DNA of 64,000 nucleotides from Sambucus nigra (lineage: Eukaryota > Streptophyta > Magnoliopsida > Dipsacales > Adoxaceae), in the NCBI GenBank assembly GCA_949130495.1, contig OX422223.1, forward strand, positions 74,026,751 to 74,090,750, written 5' to 3'. Of the stretch, positions 44,282-55,511 are shown piece after piece (the first letter of the stretch is position 1; each line of letters starts with the position of its first letter). A program made the position numbers and the translations under genes. Under the pieces are notes generated by a model. The model was not told where the DNA came from. It did no database searches and saw only the letters and a list, made by a program, of their open reading frames with translations.

Positions 44282-45670
44282 ATACATTTGGACCCTATGA
44301 GTAGGAAACCCAATCTCAGTGGGGATGACGGCCTCTGAGCCATAAGCTAGCATGAATGGGGTCTCCCCGGTGGAGGTCTTTGCCGTCGTCCTGTAGGCCC
44401 ACAGTACAGCATATAACTCCTCGACCCATCTTCCTTTTGCCTCCTCAAGCCTCTTCTTGTTTCCATCAAGGATTGTCCTGTTTGTAACTTCTGTTTGCCC
44501 ATTGGCCTGAGGTCGGCCCGGGGTAGAGAAGAATTGTTTGATACTCACCCTTTCACAGTACTTCTGTAGAGAGGTATTCTTGAACTGAGTCCCGTTATCC
44601 GAGATGAGGGTGTTGGGGAGACCATATCTGCCTATAATATTTTTCCAGATGAACTGGAAGGTCTTCTGCTCTGTAATTGTGACCATCGATTCGACCTCCA
44701 CCCATTTTGAGAAATAGTCAATCGCTACGATGAGGAACCGATAGTTATTGGCTGCTCTTGGTAAGGGTCCTACGAGGTCGATCCCCCACACTGCAAATGG
44801 CCGTGGGGATGTAATGGAGGTAAGAGGCTGATGGGGTTGGTGAGGGATGGTGGCAAATCTCTGGCATTTATCGCACTTTTTTACATATGTCGCGGCGTCT
44901 TTCCCCAAGGTCGGCCACCAGTACCCTTGGGTGATCACCCTCTTCGCCAAGGATCTTCCCCAAATGTGGCTTGAGCACGATTCTTCGTGCACATCTTGCA
45001 AAATGGAGGGGACTTCTGAGGGATGCACACACCTAAGTAAGGGGATAAAAAACCCCTTTTTGTACAAAGTGTCTCCGATGACAGTGAATTTTGCAGCCCT
45101 GTATCTCAGCTTCCTCCTTTCTTGCCTTGCTTCTGGCATCTCTCCCTCTTTAATGTATCTGATCAGAGGGTCCATCCAAGAAGCTTCCTGCAAAACATTT
45201 AGGCAATTGCTAAGTTTTCCCTCAGCGTCTTCAATAGTTGGCCGAAGCAAAATTTCCACTGTGACCGTCCTCCTGATGTTTGTCCTAGTTACCGAGGCCA
45301 ACCTAGCAAGGGCGTCAGCTCGACCATTATCGAGCCTATGTATCCTCTTTAACCTTAATTCTCTGAAGCCCTTCAGTAATGACCTCACCTTATCAAGGTA
45401 CCTATCCATCCTCTCGTCCTTGGCCTCATAGGCTCCTACTATCTGATTCACTACTAGCCTCGAATCACTATGAACCAAAATTTGGCCGACACTAAGAGAT
45501 CTGGCCAAGGAGAGGCCTGCTATCAAGGCCTCATATTCGGCCTCATTGTTGGAGGCCTTAAAGTTGAACCTCAGGGCGTACTCAATGTCTGTGCCGTCGG
45601 GTGCTGATACTATTAATCCAGCTCCACTCCCGCTTTCATAAGAGGACCCGTCGACGAAGAGACTCCACAC
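44240..45670 (-). pseudogene. Tat-3 archaeal-type RNase H and truncated integrase
   Basis: The 476-codon open frame is in phase with the RT frame and separated from it by one TAG at 45710-45712. N-terminal RNase H: WSLFVDGSSYESGSGAGL, NNEAEYEALIAGLSLA, VHSDSRLVVNQI, DNGRADALARLAS, all four acidic positions present. Integrase follows: zinc-binding HEESCSSHIWGR and CDKCQRF (44850-45000), catalytic GIDLVGPLP, ISDNGTQF and NGQTEVTNR with all three acidic residues. After EIGFPTHRVQMYD the frame runs into the tandem repeats and stops, so the DNA-binding C-terminal domain is lost. Confidence 0.88.
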
Positions 45671-45709
45671 GGTATGTTCTTCTGAGAAACTTCCCTCGGT
45701 GAGTGACCC

Positions 45710-47182
45710 CTATCTAAAGAGATATCTTTCCTCTTTATTTTCAACCACTTTCCTTCTAGTGGTGCTTTTCTCAGCCTTATCTGCAGGTGTGTTGGCGAGC
45801 TCACCTTGTTGGGTATCTATCTTCCCGAGGCTCTCACCCTCGGCTTCATCATCTTCCCAAGTAAACTCGGCCATGAAGTCTGCCAATGCTTGCCCCTTAA
45901 TGGCCGTCCTAGGCTGATACACTATGTCAAACTCCCCTAGCTCTATAGCCCAGGCCATTAGCCTCCCTGATTTTTCAGGCTTGTGCAAAACCTGCCTAAG
46001 GGGAGAGTCAGTGAGGATGACCATTGTATGGGACTGGAAGTATGGCTTCATCTTTCTCGATGCATGGATCAAGGCATAGGCCAACTTTTCCATCCTTGGA
46101 TATGTTTGCTCTCCCCCCTGGAGTGCCTTGTTGTTAAAATACACAGGCTTCTGTACTCCGTCTTCGTCTCTCACAATGGCTGCACTGATGGCTGACTCTG
46201 AGACAGCGAGGTACACATAAAGTCGTTCACCCTGCACGGGCCGTGACAACAACAAGGGAGACCCCAGGTATGATTTTAACTCCTTGAAGGCCTCATCACA
46301 CTCTTCACTCCATTCAAAGGCTTTACTGAGAATTTTAAAGAATGGTAGACACCTGTCTGTGGCCCTAGACACGAACCTGTTCAAGGCAACAACTCTCCCT
46401 GTGAGTCTCTGAACGTCTTTAATGGACTTGGGGGTCTTCATCTCAACAAGGGCCTTTATCTTTTCAGGATTGGCCTCGATGCCTCTTTGGTTGACAATGA
46501 ACCCCAAGAACTTCCCTGCTCCGACCCCGAAGACACACTTGGCCGGGTAAAGCTTCATCTGGTATTTGTCCATCGTATTAAAGGTCCTCTCCAGGTCTGC
46601 CACAAGAATTTCTGCCTTCAAACTCTTAGTCATCATGTCATCTACATAAACCTCCATAGACTTTCCAATTTGGTCTTCGAACATTTTATTTACAAGGCGC
46701 TGGTACGCTGCCCCTGCATTTTTTAGGCCAAAGGGCATGACCCTATAACAGTATGTCCCCTTATCAGTAATGAAGGTTGTCTTCTCCGATTCCTCAGGGT
46801 TCATGAAGATCTGGTTGTTCCCTGAATAGGCATCCATAAAGCTCATGAGCTCATGGCCTGCGGTAGAGTCTACCATCTGGTCAATGCGGTGGAGAGGGAA
46901 GCTGTCTTTGGGACAGTGCTTGTTGAGGTCGGTGAAGTCCACACACATTCTCCACTTCCCGTTGGCCTTTGGGACAATGACTGCATTGGACAGCCATTCA
47001 GGGTAGATGACATCTCTGATAAACTCAGCATCTTCCAGCTTCTTGACCTCATCCCTAATGACCTCATACTTTTCTCGAGAATAAATTCTCCTCTTCTGCT
47101 TTATCGACTTTGCTCCCTCTACCACATTGACCTTGTGGCACATAATTTCAGGGTCGATCCCGGCATATCTACATGACTCCAC
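45710..47182 (-). pseudogene. Tat-3 reverse transcriptase and gypsy-type RNase H
   Basis: This 490-codon open frame overlaps the protease frame by 64 bases in another phase, which marks a frameshift near 47175. RT landmarks: QKRRIYSREKYEVIRDEVKK, FIRDVIYPEWLSNAVIVPK, DFTDLNKHCPKDSFPLHRID, MDAYSGNNQIFM, PFGLKNAGAAYQRLVNKMF and YVDD at 46637-46648 (intact). RNase H: FEWSEECDEAFKELKSYLGS, with YLAVSESAISA where a catalytic Asp is expected, then TDSPLRQVLHKPEKSGRLM and ALADFMAEFTWED. Loss of the first Asp fits the Tat pattern, in which the following archaeal-type domain does the work. Confidence 0.88.
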
Positions 47183-47982
47183 GCAAAGACGCTTCGTCTT
47201 CTCCTCAACAGTTTAATGAGGTCTTCCTTGATATTGGGCTTCAGAGACTTGCCGACTTGGATGGTTTTTTTCGGGTCATCCTCATCGAGGATGATGGATT
47301 CTACCTCTTCCACGGCCTCTCCTTTCTTTAGCTTCGTCTCATCCCTGGGGTCTAGGGTATCAATATTGTAAGTGGTTGTATCCCTCTTGTGTGCCTCTCT
47401 TTCTTCAGTGGAGTAGTAGTAACATTCTCGCGCTGTCGTCTGGTCTCCCTGAACTTCCCCCACCCCGTAAGGGGTAGGAAATTTAATCATCTGATGGACC
47501 GTAGACGACACAGCTTCAAACCCCTTGAGGGCCACACGCCTCATTATGATGTTGTTAGCCGAAAATACATGTTCATCCATCACAAAGAAACTGATCTTCT
47601 TGGTAAGCCATCTCGGCCACTCGTCCCCCATCCTGACATCGGCCTCATACACTCCAAGGGAATGAACCTTTTCCCCACTGAACCCAATCAATGGATGATG
47701 GTATGGGACGAGTCTAGCACGGCTGAGACATAAGGCTTTGAAGCATGGCCAAAACATCACATCTGTAGAGCTACCCCCGTCGACTAGGATCCTCGGCACC
47801 TCGCACCCGTGCACCCTGGTAGTGATGACGAGAGGGTCATCATATGGGGCTAAGAGGCCTCTGAAGTCCATTCTTGAAAATACCACTATCAGAGTGTCCA
47901 TGTCGACCTTCTTCCTCTTTTCTGACTTCGCCTCCAGAGAGGTTGAGTGTACCGTCTTCGTCACTGCCTTAGCCTCAGCCAC
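47119..47982 (-). pseudogene. Tat-3 aspartic protease and linker to RT
   Basis: The 287-codon frame begins after a one-base shift from gag near 48030. It holds FSRMDFRGLLAPYDDPLVIT, the active-site loop RILVDGGSSTDVMFWPCF, the FSGEKVHSLGVYEADVRMGD flap region, then an acidic linker (GEAVEEVESIILDEDDPKKT) and an SVFAWSHVDMPG phrase that opens the RT domain in the next frame. Confidence 0.85.
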
Positions 47983-48020
47983 ATGGGATTTCCTATCAGC
48001 GACCTCTGACCCTCCTCTTG

Positions 48021-50271
48021 CTAGACCCCGGAGATCATTCCCACTCCGAGTGAGATTATATTAAGCCTCTTGACAGGGCCTTGGTCATCTCTCGGCGGGA
48101 GGTCAGGGTCGTCCTCATCATCAGAAGGGTCGTCCTCTCTTTTTTGAGGACCTTCTTTACATGCATCACCTCGCTTTTTTCTGGGGTCGTCCCCTCGGCC
48201 CCTCTTGAAGGCACCTTTGTCGACGTACTTTCTGAGCCTCCTTTCTTTCAGTATCTTCTCAATCTCATCTTTCAGAGCACAGCATTTGGCTGTTATGTGG
48301 CCGTGGTCTTGGTGAAATTCGCACCACAGGTTCTTGTTCCTCTTATTGGGGGCTGCCCTCAACTTCTTAGGCCACTTCAGGGATTGGTCACTCTTTATTT
48401 CATTGAGAATATGTTCACAGCTGACCATTAGTGGGGTGTAACCAGCGAACTTGTCGTCTGTAGACCTCTTCTTCCCCTCTTTGTTCTTCTTAGGGTATTT
48501 ACCCCCACTAGCGCCTCCTTTTTCGTCTTCGTATTTTGTGGCCATTGCCTCTTCGGCGTTCATCACCTTTCCTGATGTTGACAGTAATTCAGCCATCGTC
48601 CTCGGGGGGTCTTTAGCAAGCTTCCATAACAGCTTCCCCTTTTGGAGTCCTCCAATCAGGGCTGTCATAGCTATGCTCTCCTCATAGTCTTCCACCTCCA
48701 GCTTCTCTTTATTGAATCTGGCTATGTAGTCCCTCAGACTCTCATTCTTCCTCTGCTTAACATAGAGCAGGTGGGTGGTCTTATTTTGTGGCCTCATCCC
48801 AAAGAAAAAGTTATGGATAAACCGGTCTACCAACTGCTTAAAGTTTTCAATGGAATTTTTTGGAAGAGACGTGTACCAGACATGTGCAGCCCCAGTCAGG
48901 GTACCAGAGAAGGAACGACACCTCATCTCATCTGAGATAGAGTATATGTCTGTTGCTGATTGATACATCTCAACATGGTGGACAGGGTTGGTGCTCCCGT
49001 CATATCTTGGGGTGACCACAGGTGGCTTGAACTTTGATGGCGTAGGGAAGTTGACTATCTTCGCCACAAAGGGTGAGCCTATGGTATATCCCCTCCGAAG
49101 AGGGTCACGACTTTTCAGTAAATCGCCGATCTTATCCTCCAGTCCCTGGATCGCGTCATTCCAAGGCCTCGTAGGGTCGGCTTGGCCAATGTTATCCCCT
49201 GCCGCTTCTTTGAGATGGACTGAGGGTTCTGCCGCGACTGGCCTATGTCGGCTGTTTACTTCCCCTTGATCGTCGTCCTGTCCTTGGGGTCGGCCCCCAT
49301 GGGGTCGGCCATCAGCCTCCTCCCTTCTGGACCTCACAGCACTCCTTGATCTAGATAATTTTTCCCTCAGGTCATTCACTGGGCCCAGCCTCTCAAAGGC
49401 CGATCCCCTGCTCAGGCGATCGAAAGCAGAGCCTCTCGGGCGATCGTCAGGATTTTGCCTTCCACACTTCCCTCTGCTCTCCTGGAGAGGTCGTACGGTA
49501 TTGTTGGAGACCTTATACGGCTCCCAGCATTCTATGGGGGCTTCCTCACCCTCCAGATCATCATACCTGTCTTCAGGGCAAGGGTTTTCTTGCCTCCCCA
49601 GGCGTAGACGCCGGGGGTCAGCAACATCCCTACGCCGCTGAGGGGGTGGTAGGTCTTTGTGTGGTGCCTGGGGTGGTACCCTAGCCTCATGCTGTCCTGG
49701 ATCTGCTGCCGGAGTAATCATCTCAGGCGAGACCCCTGGTGGTCTTGATATGCCTCAGCCATCTCAACAACATCTGTGGCTAAGGGTTGGGGGGTCATCT
49801 GGATTTTGCCTTCCACACTTCCCTCTGCTCTCCTGGAGAGGTCGTACGGTATTGTTGGAGACCTCATATGGCTCCCAGCATTCTATGGGGGCTTCCTCCC
49901 CTTCCAGATCATCATACCTGTCTTTAGGGCAAGGGTTTCCTTGCCTCCCCAGGCGTAGACGTCGGGGTCAGCAACATCCCTACCCCGCTGAGGGGGTGGA
50001 AGGTCTTTGCTTGGTGCCTGGGGTGGTCCCCTGGCCTCATGCTGTCCTGGAGCTGCTGCCGGAGTAATCATCTCATGCGAGACCCCTGGTGGTCTTAGTA
50101 TGTTCTGGCTCAGAGCTGTGAACTGTTCCTGCATGATCGCTGGCTCGCTGCCAGAGACTTCAAGGCTGCCGCCACATCAGCCATCTCAGATTGAGGTGGT
50201 GGCTGACTGGAACTGGGTCCTCCTCCATCATTCGGTGGGGGAAGTGGTGGTGGTGGCATCTCTGGTGCCAT
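48021..50271 (-). pseudogene. Tat-3 gag, with an internal duplication
   Basis: The likely start is the ATG at 50271 (MAPEMPPPPLPPP), just inside the primer site. The long frame 48021-49721 carries FPTPSKFKPPVVTPRYDGST, YQSATDIYSISDEMRCRSFS, FKQLVDRFIHNFFFGMRPQN, LRDYIARFNKEKLEVEDYEE and a zinc-finger-like WCEFHQDHGHITAKCCALKD near 48310, so it is a Retrotrans_gag capsid. The N-terminal Pro/Arg-rich part is duplicated (49450-49749 and 49801-50100) and contains frameshifts. Confidence 0.85.
49450..50100 (-). repeat. Direct duplication of about 300 bp inside Tat-3 gag
   Basis: Copy 1 is 49450-49749 and copy 2 is 49801-50100, at an offset of about 351 bases, starting at GGATTTTGCC and continuing past GGTGGTCTT. 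They are about 95 % identical. The 351-bp offset is a multiple of three, so the duplication alone does not shift the frame. Confidence 0.88.
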
Positions 50272-50432
50272 GTGTTTGAGCTATGAAGAGCTGCACTAAA
50301 GAAGGTTTGTAAGCTTGAGAACCTTAACGTCTCTCTTTTAATGGTGAAACATCTCCACACAGGGGGAGGACTGGCTCACCACCAGAGTGCCCAGTGAGGT
50401 CAAGCTGTATTCAAGGAAGAGACGTCTTCTTG

Positions 50433-50451
50433 TTACCACAGACGATGCCAA
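50433..50451 (-). other. Tat-3 primer-binding site
   Basis: On the minus strand it reads TTGGCATCGTCTGTGGTAA, close to the Tat consensus, five bases from the end of the 5' LTR. Confidence 0.75.
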
Positions 50452-50456
50452 ACTAA

Positions 50457-51352
50457 TGATACTGAAATCTAGCACCACCAGATAAGTGATGATGAGCTCA
50501 AACAATAGTAACCATGGTAGCCATAGAGATGCAAGTGTATATGTATAAGTGTGTAAGTGTATAGAAGGAGATGAGTATAAGAGGAATAAGATAATAATGT
50601 ATAGTGGTTCAGCCAATTAGGCCTACATCCACTGTGAGTGTGTGATCCACTAAGTATGGGCACTAATGGCCTTGGATACAATGCACATAAGCTCACTTTC
50701 TCTCTTTACTGTGTGTATAAGCAGAGTTTTTGCTAGGGTTATGATTATCGATCCACCGATTGATCTGTTCCTCCCATTCTAGGGTTATAGGTGACAAGTA
50801 TATATAGGTCTTGGGGGTGTAATATACCCACCAAGTATGCATGGTGCATGTGAATGATGATTTAGCCAATCTCCTGTTGACACCTGTAGATGCCAAATGA
50901 TGACATAATATTTCCTCACGTGAGGGTGTGATTCGGTTGTAACGGTCTTCCACGTGTCCTGTGAGCCTCACGCGCACTGTCCCACGCGTCTCCTAAACCA
51001 CGCGCTGTGATGACGTCACCCTCGGCCTGTAACACGAGGCTGAGGGCAAAGTTCCTTCCGACAGTGAGTCTGGCCCAATTCAGGCCTCGTATTGTCGGCC
51101 CCTCGGAGGGTCGTCTGAGCCTGATGAAGGGTCGGCCCCTCAAAGGGTCGTCTGGAGCCTGATGAAGGGTCAGCCCCTCGAAGGGTCCTCTGGAGTCTGA
51201 TGAAGGGTCGGCCCCTCGAAAGGTCGTCTGGAGCCTGATGAAGGGTCGGCCCCTCGAAGGGTCGTCTGGGCCTGATGGAGGGTGAGACAATCTTGGGCTC
51301 ATCTCGTTGGAGGGCGCCCTCGGCCTGGCCGATGATATATATGGGCATATCA
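50457..51352 (-). repeat. Tat-3 5' LTR (896 bp)
   Basis: Aligned with 39138-40070. It has five tandem units at about 51093-51280 and ends CATATCA at 51352. Confidence 0.92.
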
Positions 51353-51405
51353 ATCTTACCCTAACCTAGTATCTCCCTCATCCAACTCAACTGAGGATCG
51401 AACCC

Positions 51406-51450
<45 letters not shown>

Positions 51451-51705
51451 GCCGTCACTAAATATGCCTCAAGTGGATCCTTAAAATTATTACCTTCAAA
51501 ATTTTCGTGTACTACGTCCTTGATAAGATCCATGTCATTTAAATCACCCCTTTTCTTGGTGGTATTGAAGATATTAGTTTCAATTATCATGTTACCAAAT
51601 GTTAGTTGCACTTGCCCATTACGTGTATTGATCAACGCATTAACCGTATCTTGGAAAAAGAAGCCAAGAATGAGGGGAACATGATGACTTTATGGGAGGA
51701 CGACT
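51353..51705 (-). pseudogene. Athila-1 protease tail, split from its RT by Tat-3
   Basis: On the minus strand HVPLILGFFFQDTVNALIN and NGQVQLTFGNM match the end of an Athila protease (normally EVPLILGRPFL...LTLRV), followed by DPLEAYLVTA and YGFDPQLSW. The downstream RT is at 37995-39137 beyond Tat-3. A CT run encodes a repeated Arg-Glu tract. Confidence 0.72.
51412..51449 (+). repeat. (CT)19 microsatellite
   Basis: An uninterrupted 38-base CT run within the Athila-1 fragment. Confidence 0.97.
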
Positions 51706-52392
51706 CCAATAACACCCCATATTTTTAGCATTATAAATTACATGCGAACGTGTAACTTAATGAAATTGAGAAATAATGTGAATTTAATAAATTTTAATTA
51801 GCAACCAAAAGGATTAATATTTATGTGAAATTATATTTACTTGTGTGATAAGTAAATGAAATGATGTTAAATTATATTACGTCGCAAGTGTGTAAAAAAA
51901 TCATTGGGTTTAACGATATATCATTCGAGACATGTGGATAGAGACGGAAAATTAATGTTAGATAACTCAAATGGTGATTTTGAGTGCATCAACAATCCGA
52001 AATGGGTGGACATAGTCAGAATTAGGTACTCGGGGGTTGTAATTAGATTCCGGGGACTTTTTAGGCTAAACAAGACCCGTAAAAGGGTATTCATGCCATT
52101 TTACACATGGGGATTAACTTAATTTCGGGATTAATGATGTTTAGGGTTATATTTATGGAAGGCGGATAGAGTGGGAAGCCATTCCACCATCCAAGAAACT
52201 TAGGCTTTGACAGAGGAGAGAAAAGATACGAAAAAAATCGAAGAAAAGTGAAAAAATGACCTGAAAGGGGAATTGAATCATTCCAGGAATAAGATCATTA
52301 CGTAAAGAGGAAATCAACAGGATGAATTCAGAATATGATAAATTATAAGGAAAGTGTTTATGTTGCTATAATTACTTTTGTGGTTTCTATGG
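51706..52392 (+). repeat. Chromo-2 type LTR, 5' portion
   Basis: AACACCCCATATTTTTAG opens like other Tekay-type LTRs here (30700, 36714). A segment at about 51972-52040 (GGTGATTTTGAGTG...GGTACTCGGGGG) matches 63686-63758 and 30968-31030. It is cut by Tat-4 at 52393. It is more divergent from the LTR at 63400 than a young pair would be, so pairing the two as one element is tentative. Confidence 0.55.
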
Positions 52393-52805
52393 TGACAAAA
52401 ATCACAGCACAAATAATAATGAAAGAAAACAATCACCAAGAAAATAAGAACAACAAATAAGCACAATCACAACACAAGGAGATCCGTGGTTCGAAACATT
52501 ACCTACGTCCACAAAGAAGTCTACTGTTTTATTAAGTAACTCTCGAGAAGGTTTCTGCTACATGACCTTATGCCCCGAGCCAGGGCTACAATATATATTC
52601 AGTTAATTAAAAGTGTTGGTAACTAACACGTTAAGCATGTATTCCTTGAATATCTCTCTGAGATCTTTAGGGATAGAATCGGTCATATATTCTATTCTAA
52701 CTGTTATTGAAGAATCATAACTTGGGTCGGGCATTGGATTCATTTATTTAGGCTTGGCCGTCTACTCTTATGGGCTTGGTCGACAATAGGTACACTTAAT
52801 TGCCC
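52393..52805 (-). repeat. Tat-4 3' LTR
   Basis: Starts TGACAAAAATCACAGC on the plus strand and ends ATTGCCC, at the same context as Tat-1 (ATTGCCA then CTAAAA). It shares ACGTCCAC and CTCTCTGAGAT-type phrases with Tat-1 LTRs. Confidence 0.72.
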
Positions 52806-53196
52806 CTAAAATTTTTGGGGCCACAGTCTGGGCTCACAAATTTTAAAAAAAAAATCTTGCCCCCCTTTGATGGAACTGTCATAGTTCACAAGACTTATAG
52901 GGGTGTAAATCGTCATTTGGCAGGGAGTTTAAGCGATAAATGTTCTTCGATTAGTGTGCGCTATCATTGATGAGTTTAAACTGAAGTTTTGGATGATTCT
53001 ATCATCACTTCAACTCCTTGTTTCTCCCTATTCTAAGCTATCTCTTGCTCCTAAGCTGTCTCTTGCTCTTCATCTTCCAAACTTGTGGTTTTTCATCATC
53101 TCAAGCTTCATTCTTTTCTTGTAAGTTCTCAGTCCCTCTCTTTTTGTATTTCTTTTCGTCGTTGCTTTTTTTTTTACTGTAGCTAGGGTTTTTTTC
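52806..53196 (+). promoter_or_regulatory. Upstream region of Tat-4 antisense ORF 1
   Basis: No ORF. It corresponds to the Tat-1 region carrying the TATA box. Here I see only weak candidates, then a pyrimidine-rich leader (CTTCAACTCCTTGTTTCTCCC, TCTCTTGCTC repeats near 53040-53070). Confidence 0.35.
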
Positions 53197-55360
53197 ATGG
53201 AAAAAATAGAGAATAAGTCTTTCACTGAATTCAGGAAATGCTACAATATCCCCAGATGGGTGGATATTGAGGGTGCCCCTGTTCCTCCCAATGTTCGTGA
53301 CATTGAGGGTGGCCACTGGATTCATTTTATCATATTATCTCAAGGGGGTTTTACTTTTCCCCTAAATTGCCTATTCTTGCATTTCTTTCAATACTTTGAT
53401 ATAGTATCAGCTCAGTGTTCTCCAAACATTTGGAAAATTGTGAATGGTGTCCATAGAATAAATTAACTTATGTCACTAACTTATGATTGGTTGAAATTTT
53501 CTTCTGTTATACCTTTTCTCTCACTAGTTTTTGTCTTCTGTATTTGAAAGCGAGGACTCCAGAACGGGTATTGGTAGTGAATCTACCTGATGGCCACAAG
53601 GACTACTGGTCTGATGGGTTCATTGCTAGGAACAAATAATTCCCTCCCCAAGTAGGGGGAGCAAGGTACAGGGGACCTAGGATCCCTACATATCGGGAGG
53701 ATTACATAGGTTTTTGTACAATCTTCTTACTCGTTGCTCTAATGTACGCTTCCTCTAATATTTTATTTTCTTTTCCAGCAAAGGCCAAGAAATAAGAACC
53801 TGCTCCTCATAAGATCCATGCTGCTGAGTTGATCAAAGCTTGGAAAATAAAGGACTCCATTGCAGAGGGTGATCATCCTAGGTCGACTACCTTCTAGTTG
53901 GAATACAAGAACATTACAACTAGTTTTATTGCTCGCCCAATGGATACCATTACCCACCTTGATATCCTATAAGAATAAGAAGGTCGTTTCGAACCCATCG
54001 ATCTACACGATGAGGATGAGAGAAACTCAGAGACTAGTGTTGCTGAAGGTGGTAGAGGTGGTAGTGGTGAAGTAGGATCTAGTAAGGAGGGATCTAGCGA
54101 AGAAGAATATGGTGGAGAGAGGTCTAGCGAGGTAGGTTCTAGGTCAGGAGATTACAGCTCAGGAAGTTCTAGCGAGGAAGAGATGGCCCCCTAAAAGAAA
54201 AAAACTTAATTTGTGACGAAGATGATCATGATGTACGATTATCCAACTGACTAAAGATCCAAAAGCTAAGATCTAGGGATACTGCTAGTGGTTACTATAC
54301 AACATCTCATGAGAAAGAGGTGGAGAGGAAGATGAAATAAGAAGAAAAGAGAGAGATAGAGAGAAAAAAATAAGAATAGAGGAAGAGGGAAGATGAGAAG
54401 AAGAAGAAGAAGAAAGAAGTTAAGAAGAGGAGGGAATAGGAGAGGAGAAGAGAGGATGAAGAAAGAACATGCCTCTCTTATGCCTGTGACTGGACCAGCT
54501 GAGGGGGCCTCTATGGATCTGGCTCCTCATCTCACTCTAATGATGATCGAGAGAGATATGCTTATGGCAGACCGTGAGCAGTCTTCAAACATAGGTCCTG
54601 ACCAGTTAGCCCTAAAAGTAAATCAAGGGATTGTTTTGGTAAGGCCACTTCCCCCTTTCCCTATTTCTCTGACTTGTAATTTCTTCGTGCTCTGGTTATT
54701 AACATCTGTCTCTTCCTGTAGTTTTTATTTGATTATACTATCCTTAGGCGCAGCCAAAATGAGTTGGCGAGGAGGAACTCTAATCTCGGTGAGAGACTAA
54801 GGACTGCCCAGGAGTTCTAAAAGTCCTCTGAGAGGGCTCTCACTGAGGCTCATGCCTTTTTTGATAAGGAGAAGGCTGAAGCAGCCAGGGAGCTAAAGGA
54901 ACTTTGTGAGTCCTAAGAGTTGATCTTGATGAATAAGCTCACCATCATCGAGGAGAACAAGGTGCTTGCGAATGAAAATAAAGAGCTTGTTGAGAAGGTG
55001 AAGAGGCTGGAAACGGAGGCAGCTACTGTCAGAGAGAGTGGATACAATGAGGGATGGGAAGTGGCATATGGATATAGTGATGGATAGATCGACTACATTA
55101 GTTGAGCAAAGTTCAAGAAAGGTTGGGATCGAGCCTTAGTTGCTACCGACTCTTCTCTATTCAACGAGCACAATCCTGGTCCCAAGCCCGTCATTGATGA
55201 AGAAGTCACTACTGCTCGGACTACTGTGGAGCCTACTGCTCCTGTTGCTGATGTCCCTACTGATAACTAGGGAGTGAATCTTTCCCCGACCAAGAGCGAG
55301 GCTATCGCTGATAAGGGGAAGGATCCAGCCTCCACCGAGCAGGTTGATGCTGCCAAATAG
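53197..55360 (+). pseudogene. Tat-4 antisense ORF 1 (Transposase_28-type), spliced, decayed
   Basis: The ATG at 53197 begins MEKIENKSFTEFRKCYNIPR, then VRDIEGGHWIHFI and LFLHFFQYFDIVSAQCSPNI, closely parallel to Tat-1 at 3549. Intron 1 is 53710-53778 (GTTTTT...TTTTCCAG, 69 bp); intron 2 is 54639-54721 (GTAAGG...CCTGTAG, 83 bp). Between them are a Ser/Gly/Glu-rich stretch (54040-54190) and a Glu/Lys/Arg-rich purine tract (54300-54480), then TGPAEGASMDLAPHLTLMMI. Coiled-coil and an acidic Pro/Thr tail end at 55360. Several stops occur. AATAAA-like signals follow near 55440-55455. Confidence 0.68.
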
Positions 55361-55511
55361 ACTTCTAGGTTTTTCCTTCACTTGTGTATTTTTTCTTTCC
55401 TTTTATCATTTGATGTATCTGTATCTGGCCAGTGCCATTTTTTAATAAAATAAAGGAATTCTATTTTTCCATTCACTAATATATCTGTCATTTGTGTTCC
55501 ATATCTTATAG

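Larger units (their letters stand above)
39138..51352 (-). mobile_element. Tat-3: Tat-lineage gypsy element with antisense ORF and tandem array (12.2 kb)
   Basis: LTRs of 933 and 896 bp flank the element (39138-40070 and 50457-51352), with TGATA...TATCA ends, primer site by the right LTR and polypurine tract by the left, so it runs on the minus strand. Content from the right: gag, protease, RT with gypsy RNase H, archaeal RNase H with integrase, a tandem repeat array, and an opposite-strand spliced ORF. Two frameshifts, one nonsense codon and loss of the integrase C-terminus make it defective. It splits Athila-1, but I see no matching target duplication (GTTGA against ATCTT). Confidence 0.92.

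Noticed and set aside
44847..45431. Plus-strand ORF of 194 codons across Tat-3
   Set aside because: It is the reverse-strand shadow of the RNase H/integrase frame; composition is typical of antisense reading and no domain is recognisable.
51412..51449. CT run as a functional GAGA-type element
   Set aside because: It lies inside a dead Athila protease region and is most simply a microsatellite expansion.
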